A stretch of 64,000 nt of DNA from JAWVFM01 sp963771655 (GCA_963771655.1 CAVYUG010000009.1:248001-312000); one strand, 5' to 3'. Positions 11,027-21,374 are shown, numbered from the stretch's first letter. The notes: generated by a model from the letters alone, not told the origin. Numbers and translations: made by a program.

Positions 11027-11629
11027 ATGCCCGCCGAGACCAAGGATCGGATCGTCGACGCCACCGCCGAGCTCTTTCGCCGGCAGGGCTACGTCGGCAC
11101 AGGGGTCAAGCAGATCGCCGACGAGGCGAACGCGCCCTTCGGGTCGCTCTACCACTTCTTCCCGGGAGGGAAGACCGAGCTCGGCGAGGAGGTGGTGCGG
11201 AGTTCCGGCGCCATGTACATCGAGCTCTTCGCGACGATCGCGGGTGCCGCACCCGACGTCGTCACCGCCGTGGGCGACTTCTTCTCCGGCGCCGCCGAGA
11301 CGCTGCGCGAGACCGATTACGCCGACGCGTGCCCCATCGCCACCGTCGCGCTCGAGGTGGCGAGCACCGACGAGACGCTGCGCAGGGCCACGGCCGATGT
11401 CTTCGAGAGCTGGATGGATGCGGGCACGGCTTACTTCGTGGCCGCCGGGATCGAGGAGGCAGCGGCGCGGGAGGTGTGTCTCGAGATGCTGATGCTGCTC
11501 GAGGGAGGGTTCCTCTTCAGCCGCGCCTGGAAGTCGACGCGGCCGCTCGAGGTGGCCGGCGCCGCAGCGGTCAGCTCGGTGCGTGAGGCTCTCGAAGGAT
11601 CGCCTCGGCGGTCACCACTGCCTCGCTGA
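11027..11629 (+). CDS. TetR-family transcriptional repressor
   Basis: A 200-residue regulator with an N-terminal HTH (IVDATAELFRRQGYVGTGVKQIADEANAPFGSLYHFF split over residues 9-46) and a ligand-binding domain typical of the LmrA/YxaF-like subgroup (TDYADACPIATVALEVAS). It is divergent from the NTF2-like gene and probably represses both through the intervening palindrome. Its last 59 bp overlap the folP 3' end on the opposite strand, which suggests insertion into the folate block. Confidence 0.93.
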   Translation: MPAETKDRIVDATAELFRRQGYVGTGVKQIADEANAPFGSLYHFFPGGKTELGEEVVRSSGAMYIELFATIAGAAPDVVTAVGDFFSGAAETLRETDYADACPIATVALEVASTDETLRRATADVFESWMDAGTAYFVAAGIEEAAAREVCLEMLMLLEGGFLFSRAWKSTRPLEVAGAAAVSSVREALEGSPRRSPLPR

Positions 11630-12371
11630 CCTCGGCGACGTCGTGGACCCGCAGCACGTCGGCGCCGCCGGCGAACGCCAGCACGTTCGCGGCGATCGTC
11701 CCGCCGAGCCGCTCGGTGACGTCGCGGCCGGTCAGCTTGCCGATGAAACCCTTGCGCGACGCGCCGACGACGACGGGCCGGCCGAGCTCCCGGAGCTCGT
11801 CGAGGCGATGAAGGAGCTCGAGGTTGTGGACAACGGTCTTGCCGAATCCGATCCCCGGGTCGAGCCAGATCCGCCCTTCGGCGATCCCGGCCGCGACCGC
11901 GACCTCGATGCGCCCGGCGAGGAACGCCTTGACGTCGTCGACCACGTCGTCGTAGCGGGGGTCGTCCTGCATCGTGCGCGGCGTTCCGAGCATGTGCATG
12001 AGAACGACCTCGCAGTCCCGCTCGCCGCACAGGGACGCCAGGTCAGGGTCGCCGCGGAGGGCGGTGACGTCGTTGACGACGCTCGCGCCCGCATCGAGCG
12101 CCGCCTCGGCCACCTCGGCCTTTGAGGTGTCGATGGAGACTCGTACCGCGGGCTCGACGTCACCGGCCAGGGCAGCCACCACCGGCCCGACCCGCTCGAG
12201 CTCCTCCTCGACGCTCACCGCCTCGGCCCCGGGCCGCGTCGATTCCCCGCCGACGTCGAGGATGTCGGCGCCGGCGTCCGCGAGCTGGCGCCCGTGCTCG
12301 ATGGCGGCGCCCGGGTCGAGGAACAGCCCGCCGTCCGAGAACGAGTCCGGGGTCACGTTGACGATCCCCAT
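11571..12371 (-). CDS. folP: Dihydropteroate synthase
   Basis: Condenses p-aminobenzoate with hydroxymethyl-dihydropterin pyrophosphate, the sulfonamide target. It has MGIVNVTPDSFSDGG, DVGGESTRPGA and the late GASRKGFIG. 266 residues from ATG 12371. The in-frame sequence upstream (VSLLDSRKAIL) aligns with the first strand normally preceding MGIVNV, yet contains no ATG, GTG or TTG. It reaches back to an ATA codon at 12405-12407 that overlaps the ftsH TAG as ATAG. The true start may therefore be a near-cognate codon. folE, often next to folP, is absent. Confidence 0.95.
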   Translation of the reverse strand: MGIVNVTPDSFSDGGLFLDPGAAIEHGRQLADAGADILDVGGESTRPGAEAVSVEEELERVGPVVAALAGDVEPAVRVSIDTSKAEVAEAALDAGASVVNDVTALRGDPDLASLCGERDCEVVLMHMLGTPRTMQDDPRYDDVVDDVKAFLAGRIEVAVAAGIAEGRIWLDPGIGFGKTVVHNLELLHRLDELRELGRPVVVGASRKGFIGKLTGRDVTERLGGTIAANVLAFAGGADVLRVHDVAEVSEAVVTAEAILREPHAPS

Positions 12372-12403
12372 GAGGATCGCCTTGCGCGAGTCCAGCAGGC
12401 TGA

Positions 12404-14350
<1,947 letters not shown>

Positions 14351-14442
14351 CTGCGGCTCTCAGCTCGGTTGGCTGCGGCATGCATCAATGGATTCGAGGC
14401 GTCCCGCAGGCTTGAATCAGCGTACCAGCCGACGGCCGCCGT

Positions 14443-15000
14443 CTAGGCGGGCTCGGGCCCGTCCGCAAGCGCGGCTACATACGAGAGGTTCCTGTGGCGC
14501 TGGGCGAAATCGAGGCCGTATCCCACGGCGAAGCGGTTCGGGATCTCGAACCCGACGTAGCGAACGGGCAGGTCCACCCGCCGTCGCTCGGGCTTCGTGA
14601 GCAGCGCGCACACCTCGAGCGAGCGAGGATTGCGAGCCCTCAGGTTGCGCAGGAGGTAGTGGAGGGTGAGGCCGGAGTCGATGATGTCCTCCACGAGGAC
14701 CACGTCGCGGCCCTCGATCGAGGAGTCGAGGTCCTTGAGGATCCGCACGACGCCCGACGAGTCGGTCGCGGACCCGTAGCTCGAGACCGCCATGAAGTCG
14801 ATTTCGCACGGCACGGTGAGCTCGCGCATCAGGTCCGCCATGAACAGCACAGCGCCCTTCAGCACGCCGATCAGCACAAGATCGCGTCCCTCGTAGTCGC
14901 GCGAGAGATCAGCCCCGAGCTCGCGGACGCGGCGCTGGAGGTCGTCAGACGCGACGAGAACCTCGCCGATCCCGGACGGCCCTCCCTCAGGCTCGGCCAT
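14443..15000 (-). CDS. hpt: Hypoxanthine phosphoribosyltransferase
   Basis: Salvages hypoxanthine and guanine with PRPP. The 185 residues contain the PRPP-binding motif VVLVEDIIDSGLT, the early LIGVLKGAVLFMADL and the late FEIPNRFAVGYGLDF. Its start overlaps the 3' end of tilS by 14 bp, so the pair is translationally coupled, with ftsH following after about 90 bp. Confidence 0.95.
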   Translation of the reverse strand: MAEPEGGPSGIGEVLVASDDLQRRVRELGADLSRDYEGRDLVLIGVLKGAVLFMADLMRELTVPCEIDFMAVSSYGSATDSSGVVRILKDLDSSIEGRDVVLVEDIIDSGLTLHYLLRNLRARNPRSLEVCALLTKPERRRVDLPVRYVGFEIPNRFAVGYGLDFAQRHRNLSYVAALADGPEPA

Positions 15001-16348
15001 CGAGCGCTCGCGCGGTCAGCACGGCGACCCGGCGCGTCCCCGAGGCGAGCTTGAAGTCCTCGGAGACGGCCACGCCGGCCACCCAGGCGACCACCTCGCC
15101 GGCGACGACCACCGGGAGCTCGCGCCGGGCGGACCGTGGGACGCCGCTGTCGGTGAACAGGTCCTGAAGCGACTTCGTGCCGCTCATCCCAAGCGGCCTG
15201 ATGCGATCTCCCTCGCGCCAGGTGCGGACCTCGAGCTCGCTGCCGAGGGCGCCGGCATCGAGCGTGGCGAGCTCGGGCCCCGCGGGCTCAACCGGCATCG
15301 GGTGAAGCTCCGCGCGCACCTCCCAGCGGCCGATCCGGCAGGTGCCGGGAAGGGCCAGGCGCGTGGGCTCGGGCGCGGCGTCGGCGGGGCTCTCTGTCTC
15401 GAAGTGGACGGTGCCCGCCTCGCAAATGGCCCGCACTCCCCCACCGAGCTCCACCATCCCGCCCGCGGGCGAGCCGGCGAGGCGGACGATCTCGGCGGCC
15501 CGGCCGCGCCCAAGCGCCACGCTTCGCCCGGCGGCCCGCTCCGCGAGAGCGCGAAGAGCGAGGCGGCGAAGGGCCGGGTCGAGCTCGGCGAGCGCCGCGG
15601 TGCCGATCGCCGACGAGCCGGCGGGGGCACCGGCGGCCTCGAGCTCCGCGAGGACGAGCCGGTCGAGAAGCTCGGCTTCCTCGAGGAGCTCGGCGTGGGT
15701 CTCCGCGAGGTTCGCCTCCGCGGCGCCGAGCTCTGCGAGGACGGGCAGCACCTCGTGGCGGATGCGGTTGCGGGCGAAGGCCGGATCGAGGTTGGTGGGG
15801 TCGTCCTCGAACGGGAGCCCGGCGGCGATCGCCAGCTCGCGAAGCGCGGGGCGCGAGCGGCCGAGCAGCGGGCGGACGACCCGTCCGTGCCGGGGCGGCA
15901 TGCCGCGCAGCGCGCGAGCGCCGGGTGACGCGGCAAGGCGATAGAGCAGGGTCTCGGCGAGGTCGGTCCGCGTGTGCCCGGTGACGACGAGGCTCGCACC
16001 GGTGCGATCCCGCAAACGCTCGGCCGCCTCATAGCGCGCGTGGCGGGCAGCCGCCTGGAGGTTCCCCTGCAGGAGCCTCGGGCGCTCGACGTGGAGGTCG
16101 ATTCGCAGGCGGCCGCACAGCTCCCGGCAGGTCTTCTCGTCGCGGTCGGCGTCGGGACGCAGCCGGTAGTTGACGTGCAGCACGTGCACGCTCTCGGGCC
16201 CGAGGAGACGGGCCAGGCCCGCTGCGGCGCACGCGGAGTCGGGCCCACCGGAGGCCATCACGACGACGGATGACGTCGGCTCGACGAGGTCGCTCTCGCG
16301 AACCGCCGCCGCAAGTTCGTCGAGCGCCTCCTCCTTGCCGCGAGCCAT
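14987..16348 (-). CDS. tilS: tRNA(Ile)-lysidine synthase
   Basis: Modifies C34 of tRNA-Ile(CAU) to lysidine using lysine and ATP. The PP-loop is SGGPDS near residue 32. Further signatures are HVLHVNYRLRPDADRDE, VTGHTRTDLAETLLYRL, and the C-terminal substrate-binding domain ending IRPLGMSGTKSLQDLFTDSG. 453 residues. It heads the tilS-hpt-ftsH-folP cluster. Confidence 0.95.
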   Translation of the reverse strand: MARGKEEALDELAAAVRESDLVEPTSSVVVMASGGPDSACAAAGLARLLGPESVHVLHVNYRLRPDADRDEKTCRELCGRLRIDLHVERPRLLQGNLQAAARHARYEAAERLRDRTGASLVVTGHTRTDLAETLLYRLAASPGARALRGMPPRHGRVVRPLLGRSRPALRELAIAAGLPFEDDPTNLDPAFARNRIRHEVLPVLAELGAAEANLAETHAELLEEAELLDRLVLAELEAAGAPAGSSAIGTAALAELDPALRRLALRALAERAAGRSVALGRGRAAEIVRLAGSPAGGMVELGGGVRAICEAGTVHFETESPADAAPEPTRLALPGTCRIGRWEVRAELHPMPVEPAGPELATLDAGALGSELEVRTWREGDRIRPLGMSGTKSLQDLFTDSGVPRSARRELPVVVAGEVVAWVAGVAVSEDFKLASGTRRVAVLTARALDGRA

Positions 16349-16398
16349 CTGCGCGCGATCTTACGGCCAGCGTCGTACGGCTTTTCGGCGCGCGCGGG

Positions 16399-17631
16399 CT
16401 AGCGGGGCTCCGCGCCCTCCACCTGGGCCTCGTCGGAGTCCTCGACGTTGCGGGCTCGCGCGACGAACAGGTGCACCGGGGCGGGAAAGCCGGGCAGCTC
16501 GACCTCGCCGATCGGGGCGAAGTCGAGGTAGCCCGTCGCGCCGACCGCGTCGACGACGGCCGCGGTGGTCAGTACCTCGCCGCCGAGCGCACGGTTCACG
16601 ACGCGATGCGCGAGGTTGACGTCGCCGCCGAAGTAGTCGCCGTCGCGGTACACCGCGCGCCCCCAGTGGATCCCGACCCGAGGCTGCGGGCGATCGCGGA
16701 ACAGAGCGAGAAAGCCCACCGCCCACTCGGTGAGCGTCTCGGAGTCGGGGGAGACGATCATCACCTCGTCGCCGATCGTCTTCACGATCACGGCCCCCGA
16801 CGGCAGGGTCGCCTCGACCGCCTCGACGAAGCGCTCGACCATGTCGAGCGCCTCCTCGTCGCCCTCCTCCTCGGTGTAGCGAGTGAACCCCGTGAGGTCG
16901 ACGAAGCAGAAGGCCATCTGGATCCTGCCGAGCTGTCTTGAGCCACCGAGCTCCGCCTCCATGTGCCCGATCACGTCCTGCTCGATGTAGAAGCGCAGGT
17001 AGCGCTTGTGGATGTACTCCATGAGGGGCGTGCTCATTGGCAGGAGCCCCCGGACGAGCCCCTCCATCTGCTCGCCCATCTCGAGCGCGGGCACCCCCTC
17101 GCGAATCAGCGGCTCGTGCACGTAGATGTGGAAGAGGCGCACCTCCGCCTCCGCGATCTTGCGAATCGACTGCGCGTAGACCCGGGTGAGCTGGAGCAAC
17201 GCGACAAGCGGGAAGCCCGAGTCGAGCACACCGGCCATCGTCTTCATCGCCTCGACGTCCTGATCGGTGAGGCGGCGCTCGAGCGCGGTCGGCGTTCCCA
17301 GCAGCGACATCAGGCGCTCGATCAGGGCCTCCTCGAGGCCCGTCTCCTCCGCGGCCTCACCGGGCGCGTGCGTACGCCCAGGCTCCGGCAGGAGGTCCTC
17401 GACGTAGCCGAAGGCCAGTCGGCCCTCGCGAACCGCCCGGCGGAGCTCCTCGAGCGAGTGCCCCCGCTCCCGCAGCCGCGACACCACCCGGGCCTGGGCC
17501 GCGGCCGAGCGCGTCCAGCGGCCGTCCCTCAGCGGGATGATCTTCGACGCCACCCAGCGCTGAAGCGTCGAGGGCGAGACGCCGGCTAGCTCAGCGGCCT
17601 CGCCCGTGGAGATCGTCGCCTCGGGCGCCAC
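16399..17631 (-). CDS. HTH-class III adenylate/guanylate cyclase fusion
   Basis: A 410-residue protein from GTG 17631. Residues 1-80 form a MerR-like winged HTH (STGEAAELAGVSPSTLQRWV, then RLRERGHSLEELRRAVREG). A helical middle region (about 100-230) is followed by a class III nucleotidyl cyclase domain with the metal aspartates in FVDLTGFTRYT and IGDEVMIV and the transition-state segment VNLAHRVVNRA, so it looks catalytically competent. A longer reading to ATG 17784 exists but its first 50 residues are low-complexity and run through two hairpins. Presumably it makes cAMP, and whether the HTH binds DNA or only senses a ligand is unknown. Confidence 0.88.
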   Translation of the reverse strand: MAPEATISTGEAAELAGVSPSTLQRWVASKIIPLRDGRWTRSAAAQARVVSRLRERGHSLEELRRAVREGRLAFGYVEDLLPEPGRTHAPGEAAEETGLEEALIERLMSLLGTPTALERRLTDQDVEAMKTMAGVLDSGFPLVALLQLTRVYAQSIRKIAEAEVRLFHIYVHEPLIREGVPALEMGEQMEGLVRGLLPMSTPLMEYIHKRYLRFYIEQDVIGHMEAELGGSRQLGRIQMAFCFVDLTGFTRYTEEEGDEEALDMVERFVEAVEATLPSGAVIVKTIGDEVMIVSPDSETLTEWAVGFLALFRDRPQPRVGIHWGRAVYRDGDYFGGDVNLAHRVVNRALGGEVLTTAAVVDAVGATGYLDFAPIGEVELPGFPAPVHLFVARARNVEDSDEAQVEGAEPR

Positions 17632-17650
17632 GAATCGATCCTTACAGAGA

Positions 17651-17696
17651 GCGACGGGGTCGCGCCACCCCGTCGCCCGGCGGGCTTTCGGCCCGC
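17651..17696. other. Two adjacent perfect hairpins upstream of the HTH-cyclase gene
   Basis: GCGACGGGGT/ACCCCGTCGC (17651-17676, 6-nt loop) and GCGGGC/GCCCGC (17680-17696, 5-nt loop) lie 20-65 nt upstream of the cyclase GTG on its own strand and downstream of the SCP2-like gene. They may terminate the upstream transcript or structure the cyclase leader. Confidence 0.55.
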
Positions 17697-17862
17697 ACCG
17701 TCGGCCTACGGCGCCTCGTCGGGCGCCTCGCGGACCCGGCTCTCCGTCCCCAGTCGCCAGGGGGCCGAAAGCGTTCGGGACCACTCCGGCCTCTTTCCGA
17801 TTTGCTGACCGCGGAGCCTACGCCGGTCACAGCCCCGCGTCAAGTGAAGTGCGGGCCCGCGA

Positions 17863-18345
17863 TCAGTCGATCACGAGGTCCGGGAAGCGCTCCCGGACGA
17901 GGCGGCGATACGGCTCGATCAGGAACCTCATCGCGGGCACGTAGAGGAGCGCGGCCCGAGCGTCGCCCTCGCAGCGGACACGGCCGCGAGCGATCGCGAT
18001 CGCGAGGCTCTCGCGGCCCTGGAGGTACCGGTTGGCCGTTGTCGCGTCCATCCACATCCGCAGCCGCGGCTCCCAGTCGATGTCGTCGTCGAAGCGCCAG
18101 CGCAGCCGCCGTGACGGCTCGTCGCTCGGCGCCAGGTTGAGGACCAGCGACCGATCGGTGATCTCGATCCGCAGGCGCGGCGCCGCCGCGCGGACGAGGG
18201 TGCCGGCCTTCTCGTCCGCCTCGACCGCCTCGAGGACGTCCTCGAGCACCTCGCGCATCTCGGCGGCCGACCCTGCGCCTTTGGCGGTGCTGGGCGCACG
18301 AGCCTTCGCCCCGTGCACGCCCCGCCCGGCAACCGTCGCCTCCAT
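17863..18345 (-). CDS. SCP2 sterol-binding-like domain protein
   Basis: A 160-residue protein. After a 25-residue Ala/Gly-rich leader, the body resembles the SCP-2 lipid-binding fold (RLRIEITDRSLVLNLAP, then MWMDATTANRYLQGRESLAIAIARG, a typical helix-strand unit ending in a Gly turn). Such proteins bind lipids or acyl-CoA in a hydrophobic tunnel. It is the first minus-strand gene downstream of the acyltransferase/SDR operon, separated by 160 bp holding palindromes. Confidence 0.65.
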   Translation of the reverse strand: MEATVAGRGVHGAKARAPSTAKGAGSAAEMREVLEDVLEAVEADEKAGTLVRAAAPRLRIEITDRSLVLNLAPSDEPSRRLRWRFDDDIDWEPRLRMWMDATTANRYLQGRESLAIAIARGRVRCEGDARAALLYVPAMRFLIEPYRRLVRERFPDLVID

Positions 18346-18446
18346 GGCGGGAACCCTACCCCCTGTGTGCGATCTGTCACACGAGCGCGCGGAGACTGAT
18401 CGGAGATCGCGGGCTCAACCGCGTCGCAGCTACGGGGGTGAGTTCA

Positions 18447-18461
18447 CCCGAATAATTCGGG
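18447..18461. promoter_or_regulatory. Palindrome upstream of the SCP2-like gene
   Basis: CCCGAATAATTCGGG is a perfect 7+1+7 palindrome. An adjoining GGGTGA/TCACCC repeat lies just upstream on the plus strand (about 18436-18449). The pair lies 45 bp from the acyltransferase stop and about 100 bp upstream of the SCP2-like start. It could be a regulator site or part of a terminator. Confidence 0.45.
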
Positions 18462-18505
18462 CAAACCTCGTCGCGCGGAACGGCGCCGTCTCCCTAACCG
18501 GTCGC

Positions 18506-19459
18506 TCAAAGAAACGCCGAGCCGCGCTTCACCAGGTTCTCGTACACCTTCTCCTGGATCGTCTCCCGCACGTGCTCGGATAGGTCGAGCACCACCCGGC
18601 GGTCCTCCGCCGCCTCCGGCGGGTACTCGGAGATGTCGATCTCCGGGCAGAACTCGATGCGCCATCGCGAGGGCAGCGGGATCAAGCCGAGCGCCCCGAG
18701 CCAGGGAAAGGTCGGCGTGATCGGAAAGAACGGGGCTCCTGTCGCGCGCGCCAGCGCCTCGCTCTCGCCGAGCTTCGGATAGATCTCCTCGGCGCCGACC
18801 ACGGCAACGGGGACGATCGGCGCTCGGGTCCGCAGGGCCACCTCGACGAACCCGCCGCGCCCGAACCTCTGCAGGCGATACCGCTCCGAGAACGGCTTGC
18901 CGGTGCCCTTGACCCCCTCGGGAAACACCATCACGAGCTCGTCCTGGGAGAGGAGCCGCTCCGCGTTGAACGGGCTCGCCGGCACGCCGCCGACGCGCCG
19001 CATGAACGCCGAGAGGAACGGAAGCTCGAACGCCCAGTTGAGCACCATGAACCGCGGCCAGCGCGGGAGCGGGTGCTCCTTCATCATCGCGACGACCATC
19101 ATCGAGGCGTCGAACGGGAAGATCGAGCCCGAGTGATTGGCCACGAGCAGGGCGCGGCCGTGCGCCGGCACGTTGGCCGCCCCCTCCGTCTGGACCCGCC
19201 ACCAGGCGCGGTAGACGAGCTCGGCGAACGGATAGACCGCCTCCGCCAACCCCTCGTCGAAGCCCCACTCGTCCTCGTGGTAGGAGCCGCGCATCCGCCG
19301 GATGAGCGTCTCGAGGGCCTCGCCGAAGCGCCCGGGGAGGGCGCTGCCCGCCTCCTCGGCTGCGCGCAGCGGGTCGAGGCCGTCCTCGACGCCAACGCGA
19401 ACGCGCCGCAGGAAGTCGGCCACCGCCTCGGCGCCGGCGATGTCGACGGCCGGGCTCAT
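18506..19459 (-). CDS. Lysophospholipid acyltransferase family protein (PlsC-like)
   Basis: A 317-residue acyltransferase from ATG 19459. The PlsC signatures are present: ALLVANHSGSIFPFD (motif I, though His and Asp are further apart than the standard HX4D), the FPEG of motif III (VMVFPEGVKGTGK), and APIVPVAVVGAEE (motif IV). The C-terminus carries ISEYPPEAAEDRRVVLDLSEHVRETIQ. It probably acylates a lysophospholipid or related glycolipid at the membrane. It follows an SDR gene by 16 bp. The same SDR-acyltransferase pairing occurs in mycobacteria (Rv0501/Rv0502 type), which supports a shared lipid pathway. Confidence 0.88.
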   Translation of the reverse strand: MSPAVDIAGAEAVADFLRRVRVGVEDGLDPLRAAEEAGSALPGRFGEALETLIRRMRGSYHEDEWGFDEGLAEAVYPFAELVYRAWWRVQTEGAANVPAHGRALLVANHSGSIFPFDASMMVVAMMKEHPLPRWPRFMVLNWAFELPFLSAFMRRVGGVPASPFNAERLLSQDELVMVFPEGVKGTGKPFSERYRLQRFGRGGFVEVALRTRAPIVPVAVVGAEEIYPKLGESEALARATGAPFFPITPTFPWLGALGLIPLPSRWRIEFCPEIDISEYPPEAAEDRRVVLDLSEHVRETIQEKVYENLVKRGSAFL

Positions 19460-19475
19460 GCGGGCACCTCCTCCC

Positions 19476-20498
19476 TCACGGCCCCATCCCCGCGAGCCTG
19501 CCGGCGAGGCTCCCGACATGGATCGCCGGCCCGACGCGCCGCCCGCTCGTGCGGGTGACGAAGTCCTCGACCGCGCCGAGAGCGTCGTAGGCGGGCTCGA
19601 AGGCGACCTCCTCGCGCAGCCGCCGGTTGTCCACCCCGCGCCCGAAGCGCAGGAGGCGCACTCCGTCGCCGTACAGAGCTCCGGCACCGAGCTCGCGGCC
19701 GAGGCGGCTGAGCGCAGGCCCGAAGAGCGGGTGCGGGATCGGCAGGGCCGGCCGCCGCGCGAGGCGCAGGAGCTTCGTGAGCGAGACCGCGCCGGTGGGC
19801 GCGACGTTGACCGGCCCCCGCACCTCGCTGCGCACCGCCGCCTCGAGCGCTCCATGTGCGTCGTCGGCGTGGATGAGCTGGAGCCTCGGGTCGAATCCGA
19901 GCTGCACGGGGACGACCGGCAGCGTCAGGTAGCGAACCAGGGGCGAGTCGAGGTCGGCGGCGATCTCCGGCTGGTAGCGGAGCGTGCAGCAGGCGACCTC
20001 GGGGTGGCGGCGGGCGAAGTTGTCGAAGTACGCCTCGAGCTCCGAGGCGTCGCGCTGAAAGCGGGTTCGCAGCGGCAGCTTGCGGGCCATGGGCTCGGTG
20101 AAGAACGAGGGCGCCGCGCCCTCGCACCCGTAGATCGCGGCCGTGGAGCGCACGACGATCCGCTGAAGGCTCGGCGTGCGCTCGCAGGCCGCGAGCAGCT
20201 GAAGCGTCCCGATGACGTTGATGTCGTGAAGGGCGCGAGCCGGCTTCCCCGGCGACGGGTACCAAACGATGCCGCAGTGGGCCAAGGCGTCGGGCTCGAG
20301 CCCGGGAAGCAGTCGGGCCAGGACGGGGCTTCGCAGATCGGCCTCGACGAACTCGGTGCGGTCGAGCTCGACGGGAGGCGGCGCCGAGTCGATGCCGGCC
20401 ACGAACTCCACAGCCGGGTCGCGCTCGAGGAGTCGGGCAAGCTCCGCGCCCCATCGGGTCGCGACCCCGGTGATGACCACCCGCCGCGGCACCGTCAT
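19476..20498 (-). CDS. NAD-dependent epimerase/dehydratase (SDR)
   Basis: A 340-residue extended SDR-like protein. The N-terminal nucleotide-binding strand-turn is atypical (VVITGVATRWGAELARLLE instead of a clean GxxGxxG), and the expected YxxxK pair is not obvious around DASELEAYFDNFARRH, so activity may be altered. Homologues near acyltransferases in actinobacteria (GalE2-type) look similar. It is in the middle of the operon: 4 bp after the first coiled-coil gene and 16 bp before the acyltransferase. Confidence 0.82.
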   Translation of the reverse strand: MTVPRRVVITGVATRWGAELARLLERDPAVEFVAGIDSAPPPVELDRTEFVEADLRSPVLARLLPGLEPDALAHCGIVWYPSPGKPARALHDINVIGTLQLLAACERTPSLQRIVVRSTAAIYGCEGAAPSFFTEPMARKLPLRTRFQRDASELEAYFDNFARRHPEVACCTLRYQPEIAADLDSPLVRYLTLPVVPVQLGFDPRLQLIHADDAHGALEAAVRSEVRGPVNVAPTGAVSLTKLLRLARRPALPIPHPLFGPALSRLGRELGAGALYGDGVRLLRFGRGVDNRRLREEVAFEPAYDALGAVEDFVTRTSGRRVGPAIHVGSLAGRLAGMGP

Positions 20499-20502
20499 AA
20501 GC

Positions 20503-20814
20503 CTAACCCTCTGGTTTACCCTTAGTTTTATCCTGCTCCCGCAGCAGGTCCTCGATCGAGCCGAGCCGGCGCTCCAGGAGCTCGAACCGACGGGCGATCT
20601 CCTCCCGCGCCCGGGTTCCGCGGCGCCCGATCTCGTCGCGAGCCCCCTGCCCGTGCCGGACGATCTCGTCGAGGGCCTCGGCCCGCCATCCCGACTCGAG
20701 CGCGGCCGAGCCGGCCCGCACCGGGCGCCCCGCGAGCTCGAGCGTGCGCTCGACGGCGGCGCGGAGGGCGTCGGGGAGGCCGCTGTCCTGTGCTCGCGGC
20801 TCGCCGGGTGTCAA
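20503..20814 (-). CDS. Small coiled-coil protein (phasin-like)
   Basis: 103 residues, strongly helical and charged: ARDEIGRRGTRAREEIARRF, then LLERRLGSIEDLLREQDK. No hydrophobic segment. Resembles phasin or PhaF-type granule-associated helices in composition only. Its ATG overlaps the stop of the preceding gene (ATGA). Being co-transcribed with an SDR and an acyltransferase suggests a role at a lipid surface (inference). Confidence 0.7.
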   Translation of the reverse strand: MTPGEPRAQDSGLPDALRAAVERTLELAGRPVRAGSAALESGWRAEALDEIVRHGQGARDEIGRRGTRAREEIARRFELLERRLGSIEDLLREQDKTKGKPEG

Positions 20815-21122
20815 GGCGCGGTGGTGAGCTGGGAGCGGAGGGCGGCGACGTCGTCGCTCAGCTCGTCGATGCGGTCCTCGATCGCTTCAAGCCGGTCGGA
20901 GACCGACCGCAGGCGCCGACCCAGTCGCTCGAGATCGGCGCTCGAGGCGATGTTGAGGGCGCCCATCGCGCTGCGCTGCGCCTGCACGGCGCGCTCGCCG
21001 GCGCCGAGCGCCGTGCTTACGGCCTGGTTGAAGACCGGGTTCTCGAGCAGCGCCTGCGCGAGGTCACCGATCGCCTCCTCGCCGCGGTTTCGGATGCCCG
21101 CGTGCTCGGACTCGTCGCTCAC
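20811..21122 (-). CDS. Small coiled-coil protein, first gene of the lipid operon
   Basis: 103 residues, helical, with a C-terminal coiled coil (LERLGRRLRSVSDRLEAIED then RIDELSDDVAALRSQL). The N-half contains ENPVFNQAVSTALGAGERA, also helix-like. It is divergent from the secreted cell-wall gene at 21375 and coupled to 20503-20814. The two proteins share size and heptad character and may form a hetero-oligomer. Family not recognised. Confidence 0.7.
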   Translation of the reverse strand: MSDESEHAGIRNRGEEAIGDLAQALLENPVFNQAVSTALGAGERAVQAQRSAMGALNIASSADLERLGRRLRSVSDRLEAIEDRIDELSDDVAALRSQLTTAP

Positions 21123-21374
21123 GGCCGGAAGGTTAGGGGATTATTTCGCCCCGTCAGCGGATAAAGGAGAGGAAGGACGCTGCCGATCCAATGCAGGGGT
21201 GCTCTCGCTGGGCGCCAACCTACGCATGACGACCATGATCTCGGATAGCTTTCGGGCCATCGCTTCGGGCTTGCACGACGCGTGCCGAACGAGTAGCGTT
21301 CCGCGCCCCGTCCACGGGAGAGGGATAGGGGTGGTTCGCGGGGTTTCGAATCCCCAGGCGAGACCAGGGTCAGG

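Noticed and set aside
17632..17784. An N-terminal extension of the HTH-cyclase to ATG 17784.
   Set aside because: The extension is Arg/Gly-rich without predicted structure and crosses two perfect hairpins. GTG 17631 places the HTH at the N-terminus as in relatives.
21338..21360. tRNA T-arm-like GGGGTTTCGAATCCCC.
   Set aside because: The loop is one base too long, and no matching acceptor, D or anticodon arms lie at tRNA distance upstream.
21123..21374. A c-di-AMP (ydaO-type) riboswitch before the cell-wall hydrolase, as seen for similar genes in actinobacteria.
   Set aside because: The conserved GGGGGAACCCA-like and GGGGTGAA-like blocks are not found. Only a GGGGT-GG stretch and simple stems are present.
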